Positions 19,037 to 28,022 of a stretch of 64,000 nt of DNA are shown one piece after another. Position 1 is the stretch's first letter, and the number at the start of each line of letters is the position of its first letter. Below the pieces are notes generated by a model. It was not told the origin of the DNA, did no database searches, and saw only the letters and a program-made list of their open reading frames with translations. The position numbers and the translations under genes were made by a program. This DNA comes from Xanthobacteraceae bacterium (GTDB lineage: Bacteria; Pseudomonadota; Alphaproteobacteria; Rhizobiales; Xanthobacteraceae): NCBI GenBank assembly GCA_019745775.1, contig JAIESR010000030.1:62001-126000 (forward strand), read 5' to 3'.

Positions 19037-20359
19037 ATGGCCGAACCGTTCAGAGTGGGCCTCGCCGGATTGGGCACGGTCGGCTCGTCCGTCGCCGCGA
19101 TGATCCTGCGCACCCGCGACGCCATCGCCGAGCGGGCGGGGCGGCCGATCGATCTCGTGGCCTACGCCTCGAAGGACCCGCCGCGAGATGCGACGCTCGA
19201 TCTCTCCAAGGTGAAGAAGGTCGCCGATCCGGTGGCGCTGGCGCGTGAGAGCGGCATCGACGTGTTCGTCGAATTGATGGGCGGCTCCGGCGATCCTGCC
19301 AAGAGCTCGGTCGAGGCGGCGCTCGCCGCCGGTAAGCCGGTGGTCACCGCCAACAAGGCGCTGCTGGCGCATCATGGCGTCGCGCTCGCGCGGCTCGCGG
19401 AGAAGAACAAGACCACGCTGTCGTTCGAGGCGGCCGTCGCAGGCGGCATTCCAATCATCAAGACGCTGCGTGAGGGGCTGGGCGGCAGCCGGATCAATCG
19501 CATCTACGGTATCCTCAACGGTACCTGCAACTACATCCTCACCCGCATGGCGAAGGAGCGATTGTCATTCGACGCGTGCCTGAAGGAAGCGCAGAAGCTC
19601 GGCTACGCGGAAGCCGATCCGACCTTCGACATCGGCGGTTTTGACACCGCGCACAAGATCGCGATCCTGACCAGCGTCGCCTTCGGCACCGAGGTCGATG
19701 CCGACGCCGTGCATGTGGAAGGCATCGAACAGATCACGCTCGCCGACCTCGAAGCCGCCGACGAGCTCGGCTATCGCGTGAAGCTCCTCGGCGTGGCGCA
19801 GCGCACCGACGCCGGCATCGAGCAGCGCGTGCACCCGACCATGGTGCCCAAGGGCAACGTGATCGCCGAGGTCGACGGCGTGCTCAATGCGGTGGCGGTC
19901 GACGCCGACACCATGGGCCTGACGCTGATGGGACCGGGCGCCGGCGGTGCCGCGACCTCGTCCGCGGTGGTCGCCGACATCATGGATCTGGCGGCGGGAC
20001 GGCGGGTGTCGTCGTTCGGCCGGCCGGCCGGGAGCCTGACCAAGGCGCCGCGTGCGCCGATCCAGCGGCACGAGGGCGGCTACTACATCCGCCTGGCGGC
20101 GGTGGACCGCCCGGGCTCGGCCGCGACCATCGCGCGGCGCATGGCGGAGGCGGACATTTCGCTGGAATCGATCATGCAGCGCGGCCGCGACCGGCGGCCG
20201 CATGGCGGCGACGACCCGCGCAGCGCCGACAAACCGGCGCCCGTTGTGCTGATCACCTATGCTACAACCGAAGACGCGATGCGCCGGGCGCTCGCGGCCA
20301 TCGAGAAGGACGGCGTGCTGGCGGAGAAACCGCAAGTGATCCGTATCGAGAAGGGCTAG
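19037..20359 (+). CDS. hom: Homoserine dehydrogenase
   Basis: A 440-residue NAD(P)-dependent enzyme that converts aspartate semialdehyde to homoserine for Met, Thr and Ile synthesis. Seen: the N-terminal Rossmann motif GLAGLGTVGSS, VTANKALLA, the signature AEADPTFDIGGFDTAHKIAIL with the catalytic Lys and Asp, and the C-terminal ACT domain for feedback control (IRLAAVDRPGSAATIARRMAEADISLESIMQ). The ACT domain holds a charged insert, RGRDRRPHGGDDPRSADKP, before the last strands; this may be a lineage-specific loop. Second gene of the aminotransferase operon. Confidence 0.93.
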   Translation: MAEPFRVGLAGLGTVGSSVAAMILRTRDAIAERAGRPIDLVAYASKDPPRDATLDLSKVKKVADPVALARESGIDVFVELMGGSGDPAKSSVEAALAAGKPVVTANKALLAHHGVALARLAEKNKTTLSFEAAVAGGIPIIKTLREGLGGSRINRIYGILNGTCNYILTRMAKERLSFDACLKEAQKLGYAEADPTFDIGGFDTAHKIAILTSVAFGTEVDADAVHVEGIEQITLADLEAADELGYRVKLLGVAQRTDAGIEQRVHPTMVPKGNVIAEVDGVLNAVAVDADTMGLTLMGPGAGGAATSSAVVADIMDLAAGRRVSSFGRPAGSLTKAPRAPIQRHEGGYYIRLAAVDRPGSAATIARRMAEADISLESIMQRGRDRRPHGGDDPRSADKPAPVVLITYATTEDAMRRALAAIEKDGVLAEKPQVIRIEKG

Positions 20360-20417
20360 ACTGTGCTCCGCCGGTAGCCGGTCTGGCGGCTTGAGGGAAA
20401 GAGGGGACCAAGAGCTG

Positions 20418-21416
20418 ATGTCAAATCCGTCGATTACAGTTCAACCGGATCTGGTGCTCGAGCGCATCCTGTCGATGGAGATCGTGCGCGTGACCGAACG
20501 CGCGGCGGTGTCGGCCGCCCGGCTGCGCGGCCACGGCCGAGAAAAAGACTCCGACCAGGCCGCCGTCGACGCCATGCGGCGCGAGCTCAACAAGCTCCCG
20601 ATCGACGGCACCGTGGTGATCGGCGAGGGCGAGCTCGACGAGGCGCCAATGCTGTTCATCGGCGAGAAGGTCGGCAACAAGAGCGGCCCGAGGGTCGACA
20701 TCGCCGTCGATCCGCTCGAAGGCACCACCCTCTGCGCCAAGAACATGCCGGGCGCGATCGCCACGCTCGCGATGGCCGACGGCGGCACGCTGCTGCATGC
20801 GCCGGACGTCTACATGGAGAAGATCGCCATCGGCCCGGGGTATCCGCGCGGCGTCGTCGACCTCGACGCGCCGGCCGAGGAGAACATCCTCGCACTCGCC
20901 AAGGCCAAGGGCGTGAAGCCGCAAGAGATCACGGCCCTGCTGCTGGATCGCCCGCGCCACGCCGACCTGATCGCCGGCGTGCGCAAGGCCGGCGGCTCGG
21001 TGTCGCTGATCAGCGACGGCGACGTCGCCGGTGTCATCCACTGCGCCGATCCCGAGCACTCGGGCATCGACATCTATCTCGGCATCGGCGGCGCGCCGGA
21101 GGGCGTCCTGGCGGCGGCGGCGCTACGCTGCACCGGCGGCCAGATGCAGTGCCGGCTGATCCTCGACACCGAGGAGCGGCGCGAGCGCTCGCACAAGATG
21201 GGCATCACCGACTTCCGCAAGCGCTACGAGATCGAGGACATGGTGCGCGGCGACTGTTTGTTCGCCGCGACCGGCGTCACCAGCGGGCCCATGCTCAAGG
21301 GCGTGCGCTTCCGCGGCGACATCATCGAGACCGAAACGGTGGTGATGCGCTCGGTCACCGGCACCGTGCGCTGGATTCGCGCCGAGCACCGGGAGCTCGA
21401 GAAGTTTCACCTCTGA
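20418..21416 (+). CDS. glpX: Fructose-1,6-bisphosphatase, class II
   Basis: A 332-residue GlpX-type phosphatase that removes the 1-phosphate of fructose-1,6-bisphosphate (gluconeogenesis, Calvin-type cycles). The lithium-sensitive phosphatase fold is shown by VIGEGELDEAPMLFIGE (metal-binding Glu/Asp), AVDPLEGTTLCAKN (the DPLEGT phosphate loop) and the GIGGAPEGVLAAAALRCTGGQMQ segment. The ATG at 20418 follows an AAGAG site and starts at the usual position; an earlier frame opening at 20391 adds nine unlikely residues. Gene order aminotransferase-hom-glpX is recurrent in related alphaproteobacteria as I recall. Confidence 0.93.
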   Translation: MSNPSITVQPDLVLERILSMEIVRVTERAAVSAARLRGHGREKDSDQAAVDAMRRELNKLPIDGTVVIGEGELDEAPMLFIGEKVGNKSGPRVDIAVDPLEGTTLCAKNMPGAIATLAMADGGTLLHAPDVYMEKIAIGPGYPRGVVDLDAPAEENILALAKAKGVKPQEITALLLDRPRHADLIAGVRKAGGSVSLISDGDVAGVIHCADPEHSGIDIYLGIGGAPEGVLAAAALRCTGGQMQCRLILDTEERRERSHKMGITDFRKRYEIEDMVRGDCLFAATGVTSGPMLKGVRFRGDIIETETVVMRSVTGTVRWIRAEHRELEKFHL

Positions 21417-21451
21417 GTGGCTTGAGTGCTGCCGCTCGAAGGGGGCCGCCC

Positions 21452-21940
21452 ATGCGTCGCATCGTGTTGGTACTTCTGCTCGCGTTGTCATACCTGCCGG
21501 CGCGTGCGCAGGCTCCCGGAACGCCGGAAGCGCAATCAGCTGCGAAAGAGTTGCTCGCGATCATGTCACCGGACATGATCGGTCAGTTGACTAATTCGTT
21601 GATCGGGCAGATGTGGCCGCAGATCGAACGGGCCTTGAGCGCCAAAGTTGGCCCCGAGGTGATGGCGGAGGTGCGTGCAGAAATGGAGAGCACGCTCAAG
21701 ACGTTCGTGATCAACGCAACGACAAACGATGCACCAGTGGTCTATGCGAAGTATTTCAGTGCACAAGAGCTGCGCGACATGGCGGCATTCTATAAGACCC
21801 CAACCGGAGCCAAAGCTCTGCGGCTGCTGCCGCAGGTGACGGCTGAATACTTCGGCATCATGATGCCGCGCCTCGAAGGCTTTAACCGCGAGCTGCAGGT
21901 ACGCATCCAGGCCATCCTCGCCAAGCACGGCGTGAAGTAG
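21452..21940 (+). CDS. DUF2059 secreted protein
   Basis: A 162-residue exported protein with a signal peptide (RRIVLVLLLALSYLPARAQ) followed by a DUF2059 domain: the helical MAEVRAEMESTLKTFV part and the QELRDMAAFYKTPTGAKALRLLPQ signature, which recurs in this family. Function unknown; periplasmic by inference. Last gene of the hom/glpX block, starting 35 bp after glpX. Confidence 0.8.
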   Translation: MRRIVLVLLLALSYLPARAQAPGTPEAQSAAKELLAIMSPDMIGQLTNSLIGQMWPQIERALSAKVGPEVMAEVRAEMESTLKTFVINATTNDAPVVYAKYFSAQELRDMAAFYKTPTGAKALRLLPQVTAEYFGIMMPRLEGFNRELQVRIQAILAKHGVK

Positions 21941-21962
21941 CGGCAATTTCATCGAGACTGTG

Positions 21963-22505
21963 TCAGGGCAACGGCCGCTCGCCGCCCGGCACCGGCGCGT
22001 CGAAGCCGTTGAGCATGATCGCGACCATCGTATAGAAGCCGATCGCGGTGATCAGCTCGATCACGAGGTCTAGCCCGAGCATGGCGACCGCGCGATCGTA
22101 GGTCGGCTGCGAGAGGGTGCGCGTCTGGTTCATCTCGGTGACGAGGTCATAGATCAGCTTTTCGTCGTCGCGGGTCAGTTCAGGCGTGCGGCCATGGCGG
22201 AGCGCCTCGATCACCGGCTCGGGGATGCCGACCTCCCGCGCGTGCCGCACATGCGCGAACCATTCGTACTGCGCCGACCAGTGGCGGGCGACCAGGAGCA
22301 CCATCAATTCGAACAGCCGCTGGTCGAGCTTGCCCTTGCGCAGGATGGTGCCGAACTTGTCGGCGGCATCGGCGATGGGCGGATTGCGCAGCCAGATCGC
22401 AAACGGCCCGCGCACCGTGCCGCCGCGGCTGCCGGCAATCCGGTCATGGATCGCCTTCTGCTCAGGGGTGAGGGTCTCAGGCTTCAAGTCATCCACACGG
22501 GCCAT
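21963..22505 (-). CDS. Carboxymuconolactone decarboxylase / AhpD-like protein
   Basis: A 180-residue all-helical protein of the CMD/AhpD superfamily, with LRKGKLDQRLFELMVLLVARHWSAQYEWFAHVRHAREVGI as the core. In AhpD this core carries a CxxC disulphide; here the position reads SAQYEWFAHV with no cysteines, so AhpD-type peroxidase chemistry is not expected and a decarboxylase or unknown role is more likely. Ends with a Pro-rich tail. Divergent from recJ. Confidence 0.8.
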   Translation of the reverse strand: MARVDDLKPETLTPEQKAIHDRIAGSRGGTVRGPFAIWLRNPPIADAADKFGTILRKGKLDQRLFELMVLLVARHWSAQYEWFAHVRHAREVGIPEPVIEALRHGRTPELTRDDEKLIYDLVTEMNQTRTLSQPTYDRAVAMLGLDLVIELITAIGFYTMVAIMLNGFDAPVPGGERPLP

Positions 22506-22582
22506 TCTTCACTCCTGACGGCATGGCGTTTCCACGATCAGTTTCGGACAATAGGCCGAACCGATTCGCGCACAGCAGACCG

Positions 22583-24427
22583 ATGTTGTCCGTCTTGTCC
22601 AGTCCCTCTGTACCGATCCCTGGGGATCGCCGCCACTTCCTGGGCGTCGCTCAGTCCGCCACCGGGCGGATTTGGCGCGACCGGCTGGACGAGCGCGGCG
22701 CGGCGCGGGCGCTGGCTATCGCGCAGCGGCACGACCTGCCCGACCTCCTGGCGCGGGTGCTGGCGGGCCGCGGCGTCGAGATCGACGACGTGCCGGGCCA
22801 TCTCGATCCCACCGTGCGCACGCTGATGCCCGACCCGAGCGTGCTCGTCGGCATGGACGCGGCGGCGGCGCGGATCGCCGACGCGGCGATGCGGCGCGAG
22901 ACCGTCGCGATCTTCGGCGACTACGACGTCGACGGCGCGACCTCGGCGGCGACGCTGGCGCGCTTTCTGCGGCTTGCCGGGAATGAGCCGATCATCCACA
23001 TCCCCGATCGCCTGTTCGAGGGCTACGGCCCGAACGTCGACGCGGTGCGCAAGCTCGCGGGGCGCGGCGCGACGCTGATGGTCACCGTCGACTGCGGCAC
23101 CGTCAGCCACGAACCGCTGGCGGAGGCGGCCCGGCTCGGCATGGAGACGATCGTCGTCGATCATCATCTCGCCGACGAGACGCTGCCGACCGCGCTCGCG
23201 GTGGTGAACCCCAACCGGCTCGACGATCTCTCCAAGCTCGGCCATCTCGCTGCGGTCGGGCTGGTATTCATGACCGTGGTGGCGGTGAACCGCGAGCTGC
23301 GCCGGCGCGGGTTCTGGACCGAAGCGCGGCCCGAGCCGGAACTGCTCGATCTGCTCGATCTGGTGGCGCTCGGTACCGTCGCCGACGTGGTGCCGCTGAA
23401 GGGGCTGAACCGCGCCTTCGTCGCCAAAGGCCTGCTGGCGATGCGGCGGCGCGATCATTTCGGCCTCACCGCGCTGATGGACGTCTCGCGCCTGAACGGG
23501 CCGCCCGAGCCCTTCCACCTGGGCTTCCTGCTCGGGCCGCGCATCAATGCCGGCGGCCGGATCGGCCGCGCCTCGCTCGGGGTCGAGCTGTTGCTGGCCG
23601 ACGATGCGACCGAAGCGGCGCGCATCGCCGCCGAGCTCGATCGCCTCAACAACGAGCGCCGCGCCATCGAGGTGGCGACCGTCGCGCAGGCGGAGGCCGA
23701 GGCCATGGCCGCGCTCGGCATCGAGGAGAAAGGCGCGGCCGTGGTGACCGCCGCCGAAGGCTGGCATCCGGGCGTGGTCGGTCTCGTCGCCGCGCGGCTG
23801 AAGGAGCGCTTCGGCCGTCCGGCGTTTGCGATCGCGCTCGAGCCCGGCGGTATCGGCACCGGCTCGGGCCGCTCGATCCAGGGTGTCGATCTCGGCCGCG
23901 TCGTGCGGCAGGCGGTGGGCGAGGGGCTTCTGATCAAGGGCGGCGGCCACGCCATGGCGGCGGGCGTCACGCTGCGCAAGGACGCGCTGGCGCCGTTCCG
24001 CGCCTTCCTCGAAGCGACCATCGGCGATGCGGTCGCGGCCGCGCGGCGTGAGGATTCGCTGCTCATCGACGGCGCGCTCACCGCGGCAGCCGTGACGGCC
24101 GAGACGATCACGACCATCGCCCAGGCGGGGCCGTTCGGTTCCGGAAACCCCGAGCCGGTCGTGGCGCTGCCGGCCCACACGATTGCCTACGCGGACGAGG
24201 TCGGGCAGGCGCATGTGAAGGTGCGGCTGCGCTCCGGTGACGGGTCTGGAATCAACGCGATCGCCTTCCGCTCGGTCGGTCAGAAGCTCGGCGCGGCGCT
24301 TACCCAGAATCGCGGCCGCAGCATGCACGTGGCGGGCTGCCTCTCGCTCGACCGCTGGCAGGGCGAGGAGCGGGTGCAGTTCCGGATCCTGGACGTGGCG
24401 CCGGCGGTCGAATTTTCCGGCCGCTGA
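22583..24427 (+). CDS. recJ: Single-stranded-DNA-specific exonuclease RecJ
   Basis: A 614-residue 5'-3' ssDNA exonuclease of recombination and repair. DHH-family motifs: AIFGDYDVDGATSAATL (motif I, metal-binding Asp), TVDCGT (motif II), VDHHLADE (DHH, motif III), LGTVADVVPL (motif IV). DHHA1 domain: GSGRSIQGVDL and IKGGGHAMAAGVTL. A C-terminal OB part ends in LDVAPAVEF. The ATG at 22583 is taken because the 22523 alternative leaves only 17 bp to the divergent neighbour and adds 20 residues without family resemblance. Confidence 0.9.
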   Translation: MLSVLSSPSVPIPGDRRHFLGVAQSATGRIWRDRLDERGAARALAIAQRHDLPDLLARVLAGRGVEIDDVPGHLDPTVRTLMPDPSVLVGMDAAAARIADAAMRRETVAIFGDYDVDGATSAATLARFLRLAGNEPIIHIPDRLFEGYGPNVDAVRKLAGRGATLMVTVDCGTVSHEPLAEAARLGMETIVVDHHLADETLPTALAVVNPNRLDDLSKLGHLAAVGLVFMTVVAVNRELRRRGFWTEARPEPELLDLLDLVALGTVADVVPLKGLNRAFVAKGLLAMRRRDHFGLTALMDVSRLNGPPEPFHLGFLLGPRINAGGRIGRASLGVELLLADDATEAARIAAELDRLNNERRAIEVATVAQAEAEAMAALGIEEKGAAVVTAAEGWHPGVVGLVAARLKERFGRPAFAIALEPGGIGTGSGRSIQGVDLGRVVRQAVGEGLLIKGGGHAMAAGVTLRKDALAPFRAFLEATIGDAVAAARREDSLLIDGALTAAAVTAETITTIAQAGPFGSGNPEPVVALPAHTIAYADEVGQAHVKVRLRSGDGSGINAIAFRSVGQKLGAALTQNRGRSMHVAGCLSLDRWQGEERVQFRILDVAPAVEFSGR

Positions 24428-24450
24428 CCGTCCCGGCCCAAATCGCGTGT

Positions 24451-24585
24451 ATCCCGGGCGCAGCGCAGCACGAAGTGATGCGCTGCAGACCCGGGATCGT
24501 TTTCAAAGTCAGAACGTCGATGGACCGCCTTTGGTGCGGTCCCGGATCAGCGGCGCACCGCTGCGCGCTGCACCGCGTCCGGGAC
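24451..24585. repeat. Composite intergenic palindrome, family C
   Basis: Two adjacent imperfect palindromes. The first, 24451-24497, pairs ATCCCGGG with CCGGGAT around GCAGCGCA / TGCGCTGC arms. The second, 24539-24585, pairs GTCCCGGA with TCCGGGAC. They occupy almost the whole space between recJ and the first Bug gene of the trio and could form a strong bidirectional hairpin. Confidence 0.6.
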
Positions 24586-24595
24586 ACGAACTTCG

Positions 24596-25618
24596 TCAAT
24601 CCCCACCGGCCTTGAGATATTTGCCCATCGCCTCCAGCACCTGCGGCGGCTGGTTGATCATGCCGCTGAAGGCTTTGGTGACCTCGTCCGCCGAAATGTG
24701 ATTGATCTCGATTTGCGATGTTTTCATTTCGGCCAGGAATTTCGGATCGGCGAGGGTCTTGGCCAGCGCGTCGCGTAGCGCGGCCACGCGGTCGGCCGGC
24801 GTTCCTGGCCGCAAGCCGAAGGGGCGGCCGATCCCGAGCGGCGCGCCGCGGATCTGCATGAGCGCGCGGCCGAGATCGCTGGTCGCCAGGTCCTCGTCGA
24901 CGGGAAGATGATTCTGTCCTTCGATCGGCGCGCGGCTCGAGCGCACCATCGGGCGCACGATGCCTTGCTCGCCCGCCATCCGCACCGTGGTGGCGAGCGC
25001 GGTCCAGCCGTCCACCTCGCGGCGTTCGAGCGCGAGCTTGATGTCGGTGTTGGCGGGATAGCCCGAGACCAGGCGGAACTTGGCGCCGGCGAACTCTTTG
25101 AGCAGCAGCGGGACATCGTGCGAGTTGGAGCCGGGTCCGGTCGTGCCGATGACCAGCTCTTGCTTGGCGTTCTGGAGGTCCTTGAAGGTCTTGTAGGGCA
25201 GGGCGGGATGGATCGCGAACAGCGCCGCATCGGAGCCGGACGAGCCGATCCAGATGAACTGCCGCGCGTCCAAACGCACCGCCGGCATCTTGAACAGTTG
25301 CGCCATCGCGACTTGCGGATTGGCCGCCAGGATGGTCAGCCCGTCGGGATCGGCGACATTGAACACGTAGTTGGTGGCGTTGAGATGCGCGCCGCCCGGC
25401 ATCTGCCGGAGGATCACGGTGGGATTGCCCGGGATATATTGCCCCATGTGGCGGGCCAGGATCTGCGCGGAGACCGAAAGACTGCCGACGGCGCGGGCAC
25501 CGACCACGATGGTGACGGTCTTGCCCTTGTAGAAATCGGCCTGGGCGTGGGCCGGCGTTTGCAGCGTCGCGGCCAGCAGGAAGCCCGCGAGCATGCCGGT
25601 GAATGGCATCATGCGCAT
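24596..25618 (-). CDS. Bug/TctC-like binding protein, tandem trio member 3
   Basis: A 340-residue periplasmic binding protein with signal peptide (cleavage near AHAQAD). It shares with its two upstream neighbours the opening DFYKGKTV, a GGAHLNATN(Y/H)V loop, the central VIGTTGPGSNSHDVPLLLKEF segment and a C-terminal coil ending EAMGKYLK. These mark a sub-family of TctC-like receptors close to those usually annotated tricarboxylate transport protein. Three tandem copies (here, 25741, 26878) point to duplication with ligand diversification. No permease is nearby. The start at 25618 has GGGGAG 7 bases upstream. Confidence 0.85.
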   Translation of the reverse strand: MRMMPFTGMLAGFLLAATLQTPAHAQADFYKGKTVTIVVGARAVGSLSVSAQILARHMGQYIPGNPTVILRQMPGGAHLNATNYVFNVADPDGLTILAANPQVAMAQLFKMPAVRLDARQFIWIGSSGSDAALFAIHPALPYKTFKDLQNAKQELVIGTTGPGSNSHDVPLLLKEFAGAKFRLVSGYPANTDIKLALERREVDGWTALATTVRMAGEQGIVRPMVRSSRAPIEGQNHLPVDEDLATSDLGRALMQIRGAPLGIGRPFGLRPGTPADRVAALRDALAKTLADPKFLAEMKTSQIEINHISADEVTKAFSGMINQPPQVLEAMGKYLKAGGD

Positions 25619-25631
25619 GGACGTCTCCCCG

Positions 25632-25728
25632 TGGGGTGGGCAAAGCGAACCGTGCCCACCATTATTGTTTTCAGAACTTGAACGACCGCGGTGGGCACGG
25701 CGCGAAGGCGCGCCTTTGCCCACCCTAC
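25632..25728. repeat. Intergenic palindromic repeat, family B (copy 1)
   Basis: The outer arms GTGGGGTGGGCAAAGCG and GCCTTTGCCCACCCTAC are inverted, and an inner GTGCCCACC pairs with GGTGGGCAC. It lies between two genes of the Bug trio. Other copies are at 32901-33016 and 39310-39421. Confidence 0.75.
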
Positions 25729-25740
25729 AACTTCGATATC

Positions 25741-26763
25741 TCAGCCGCCGCTTTCCAGCTTGATGTATTTGAGCATCGCGTCAATGGCTTCCTGCGGCTG
25801 GCTCATCATCGCGGCGAAGTCTTTCGTCACCTGCTCGGCGGTGAGCGGATCGATGTCGATCTGCATCTTCTCGGCGTCCGCCAGGAATTGCGGATCGCGC
25901 ACGACCTTGGCGAAGGCCTCGCGCAGCATCGCGACGCGGTCCGCCGGAACGCCGGGCCGCACCCCGAACGGCTTGCCGATCGCGAGCGGAGTGCCGCGGA
26001 TGATCATCAGCGACTTGCCGATTCCGGGTGGCGTGAGGTCCTCGTCGACGGGCAGATGGTCGAAACCCTTGACCGGGCTGCGGCCGCGCACCAGCGGCCG
26101 CACCGCGCCGGCGGCCGCCGCCTGACGCACCGGCGTCGCCAGCGCCGACCAGCCGTCGGCTTCGCCGCGCTCGAGCGCCAGGCGGATGTCGCCATTAGCC
26201 TGGAAGCCGGTGAGCAGCTTGAACCGCGCGCCGGCAAATTCTTTCAACAGCAACGGAACGTCATGCGAGTTCGAGCCGGGGCCGGTCGATCCGACCACGA
26301 TCTCTTCCTTGGCGGTCTGAAGGTCCTTGAAACTCTTGTAGGGCAAATTGGCGCGCACCGCGAACAGCGTGCCGTCGGGACCGGTCGAGCCGAGCCACTG
26401 GAACTGCTTCACGTCGAAGCGCACCTGCTGCACCTTGGCGAGCTGCGCCATCGCGATCGCGGGATTCGAGCCCAGGATCGTCAGGCCGTCGGTGTCGGCG
26501 ACGTTGTAGACGTGGTTGGTCGCGTTGAGGTGCGCGCCGCCGGGCATCTGGCGCAGGATGACCGTCGGGTTGCCGGGAATAAATCGGCCGAGATGACGGC
26601 TGATGAGGAGCGAGGTATTGCCGATCGATCCGCCGACGCGGGTGCCGACGATAACGGTGACGGTCTTGCCTTTGTAGAAATCGGCCTGGGCCTGCGCCGC
26701 TTGTGGTCCCAGCACGACCGTCAGGCAGCAGGCGAGGAGACCCGACCAGCATACGCGTCGCAT
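25741..26763 (-). CDS. Bug/TctC-like binding protein, tandem trio member 2
   Basis: A 340-residue exported binding protein (signal peptide MRRVCWSGLLACCLTVV, cleavage near AAQAQAD). Same architecture as its neighbours: DFYKGKTVTVIVGTRVGGSI, the GGAHLNATNHVYNVADTDG loop, VGSTGPGSNSHDVPLLLKEFAGARF. The ligand-facing loops differ (SLLISRHLG, VRQAAAAGAVRPL), so each copy may bind a different acid. The ATG at 26763 is the first in the signal peptide. The gap to member 3 carries repeat family B. Confidence 0.85.
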   Translation of the reverse strand: MRRVCWSGLLACCLTVVLGPQAAQAQADFYKGKTVTVIVGTRVGGSIGNTSLLISRHLGRFIPGNPTVILRQMPGGAHLNATNHVYNVADTDGLTILGSNPAIAMAQLAKVQQVRFDVKQFQWLGSTGPDGTLFAVRANLPYKSFKDLQTAKEEIVVGSTGPGSNSHDVPLLLKEFAGARFKLLTGFQANGDIRLALERGEADGWSALATPVRQAAAAGAVRPLVRGRSPVKGFDHLPVDEDLTPPGIGKSLMIIRGTPLAIGKPFGVRPGVPADRVAMLREAFAKVVRDPQFLADAEKMQIDIDPLTAEQVTKDFAAMMSQPQEAIDAMLKYIKLESGG

Positions 26764-26877
26764 GAACGCCTCTCCCCGTATCTTCTTTTTCTTGCAATTG
26801 CTTGCCGTTGCAGCTGTCCGGATGAGGGGACACGCCGGAGCCGCCGTCGGCGGCTCCGGTCTTGCAGTCCGATCAGG

Positions 26878-27894
26878 TCATTCGCCGACCTTGAGATACT
26901 TGTTCATCGCCTCCAGCACCGGCGGCGGCTGGTTCAGAAGCTCGCCGAACATCTTCGTCACCGCGTCGGCCGAGATAAATTCCGTGTGGATCTTCGCCTT
27001 CTTCGCCTCTTCGATGAAGGCAGGATCTTGCACCGTCTTGGCGATCGCGTCGCGCAGCATGGCGACGCGCTCGGGTGGCGTTCCCGGACGCACGGCGAAC
27101 GCGCGGCCGATCGACTGCGGAATGCCGCGGATCGCCATCAGCGAGCGGCCGGTGTCGTTGGTCGCCAGCGATTCATCCGTCGGCAGCTGGTTCCAGCCCG
27201 GCACCGGCGTGCGGCTGCGCACCAGCGGGCGCACCGCGCCGCGGTCGACGGCGAGCTGGATCGTGGTCGCGAGCGCGGAGTAGGCGTCGGATTCACCGCG
27301 CTCCACGGCGAGCAGGATATCGCTGTTGGCCGCGTAGCCGGCGACGAGCCGGATCTTCAGGCCGGCGAACTCCTTCAGCAGCAGCGGCATGTCATGCGCG
27401 TTCGATCCGGGGCCCGTCGTCCCGGCGACGAACTCCTTCCCAGAGTCGCGCATCTCCTGGAACGTCTTGAACGGCAGCGACGTACGGATCGCAAACATCG
27501 ATCCATCGGGGCCCGATGAGCCGAGCCAGATGTACTTCGCGGCGTCGAAGCGAACGTTCGGCAGCTTGGCGAGCTGGGCCATGGCGACGTTCGGATTTGC
27601 CGCCAGGATGGTCAGTCCGTCAGCTTCGGCGACATTGAAGACATGGTTGGTCGCGTTAAGGTGCGCACCGCCCGGCATCTGTCGGGTGATGACCGTTGGA
27701 TTGCCGGGGATATGCTGGCCAAGGTGTCGGCCGACGAGCTGTGCGGCGATATAGAGACTGCCGGTCTTCGCACCGATCACGATAGAGACGGTCTTGCCCT
27801 TGTAGAAATCCGCTTGCGCGCGCGCTGGCGTCGACGGCATCGCCAGCCCGCCAATCACAGCGGCCACAACGCCTGCCTGTAACATCAGTCTCAT
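26878..27894 (-). CDS. Bug/TctC-like binding protein, tandem trio member 1
   Basis: A 338-residue exported binding protein (signal peptide, cleavage near TPARAQAD). First gene of the trio in the direction of transcription. It has DFYKGKTVSIVIGAKTGSLYI, HVFNVAEADGLTILAANPNVAMAQL and the shared GSNAHDMPLLLKEFAG. The start at 27894 is backed by a GGGAGGAATCG ribosome site directly upstream; the frame continues to 27987 without a signal. Divergent from the TRAP-type gene with a 128-bp spacer that may carry both promoters. Confidence 0.87.
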   Translation of the reverse strand: MRLMLQAGVVAAVIGGLAMPSTPARAQADFYKGKTVSIVIGAKTGSLYIAAQLVGRHLGQHIPGNPTVITRQMPGGAHLNATNHVFNVAEADGLTILAANPNVAMAQLAKLPNVRFDAAKYIWLGSSGPDGSMFAIRTSLPFKTFQEMRDSGKEFVAGTTGPGSNAHDMPLLLKEFAGLKIRLVAGYAANSDILLAVERGESDAYSALATTIQLAVDRGAVRPLVRSRTPVPGWNQLPTDESLATNDTGRSLMAIRGIPQSIGRAFAVRPGTPPERVAMLRDAIAKTVQDPAFIEEAKKAKIHTEFISADAVTKMFGELLNQPPPVLEAMNKYLKVGE

Positions 27895-27898
27895 CGAT

Positions 27899-27905
27899 TC
27901 CTCCC
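27899..27905 (-). promoter_or_regulatory. Ribosome-binding site deciding the trio member 1 start
   Basis: GGGAGGA on the minus strand, 4 bases before the ATG at 27894. It settles that start against the longer open frame. Confidence 0.6.
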
Positions 27906-28022
27906 TGTATCTCGTTGAAAAATTAGCGGGTTTGGAGGGGCGGTCACAAGCCCGTAAAGCGCCGCTTGCAGTGGCCACTTGTCGCATCGTTGCGCTGATG
28001 CTCTATCACCGCTGCGCCAAAA

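Noticed and set aside
21963-22505. AhpD alkylhydroperoxidase function
   Set aside because: The CxxC needed for AhpD activity is absent in the core helix.
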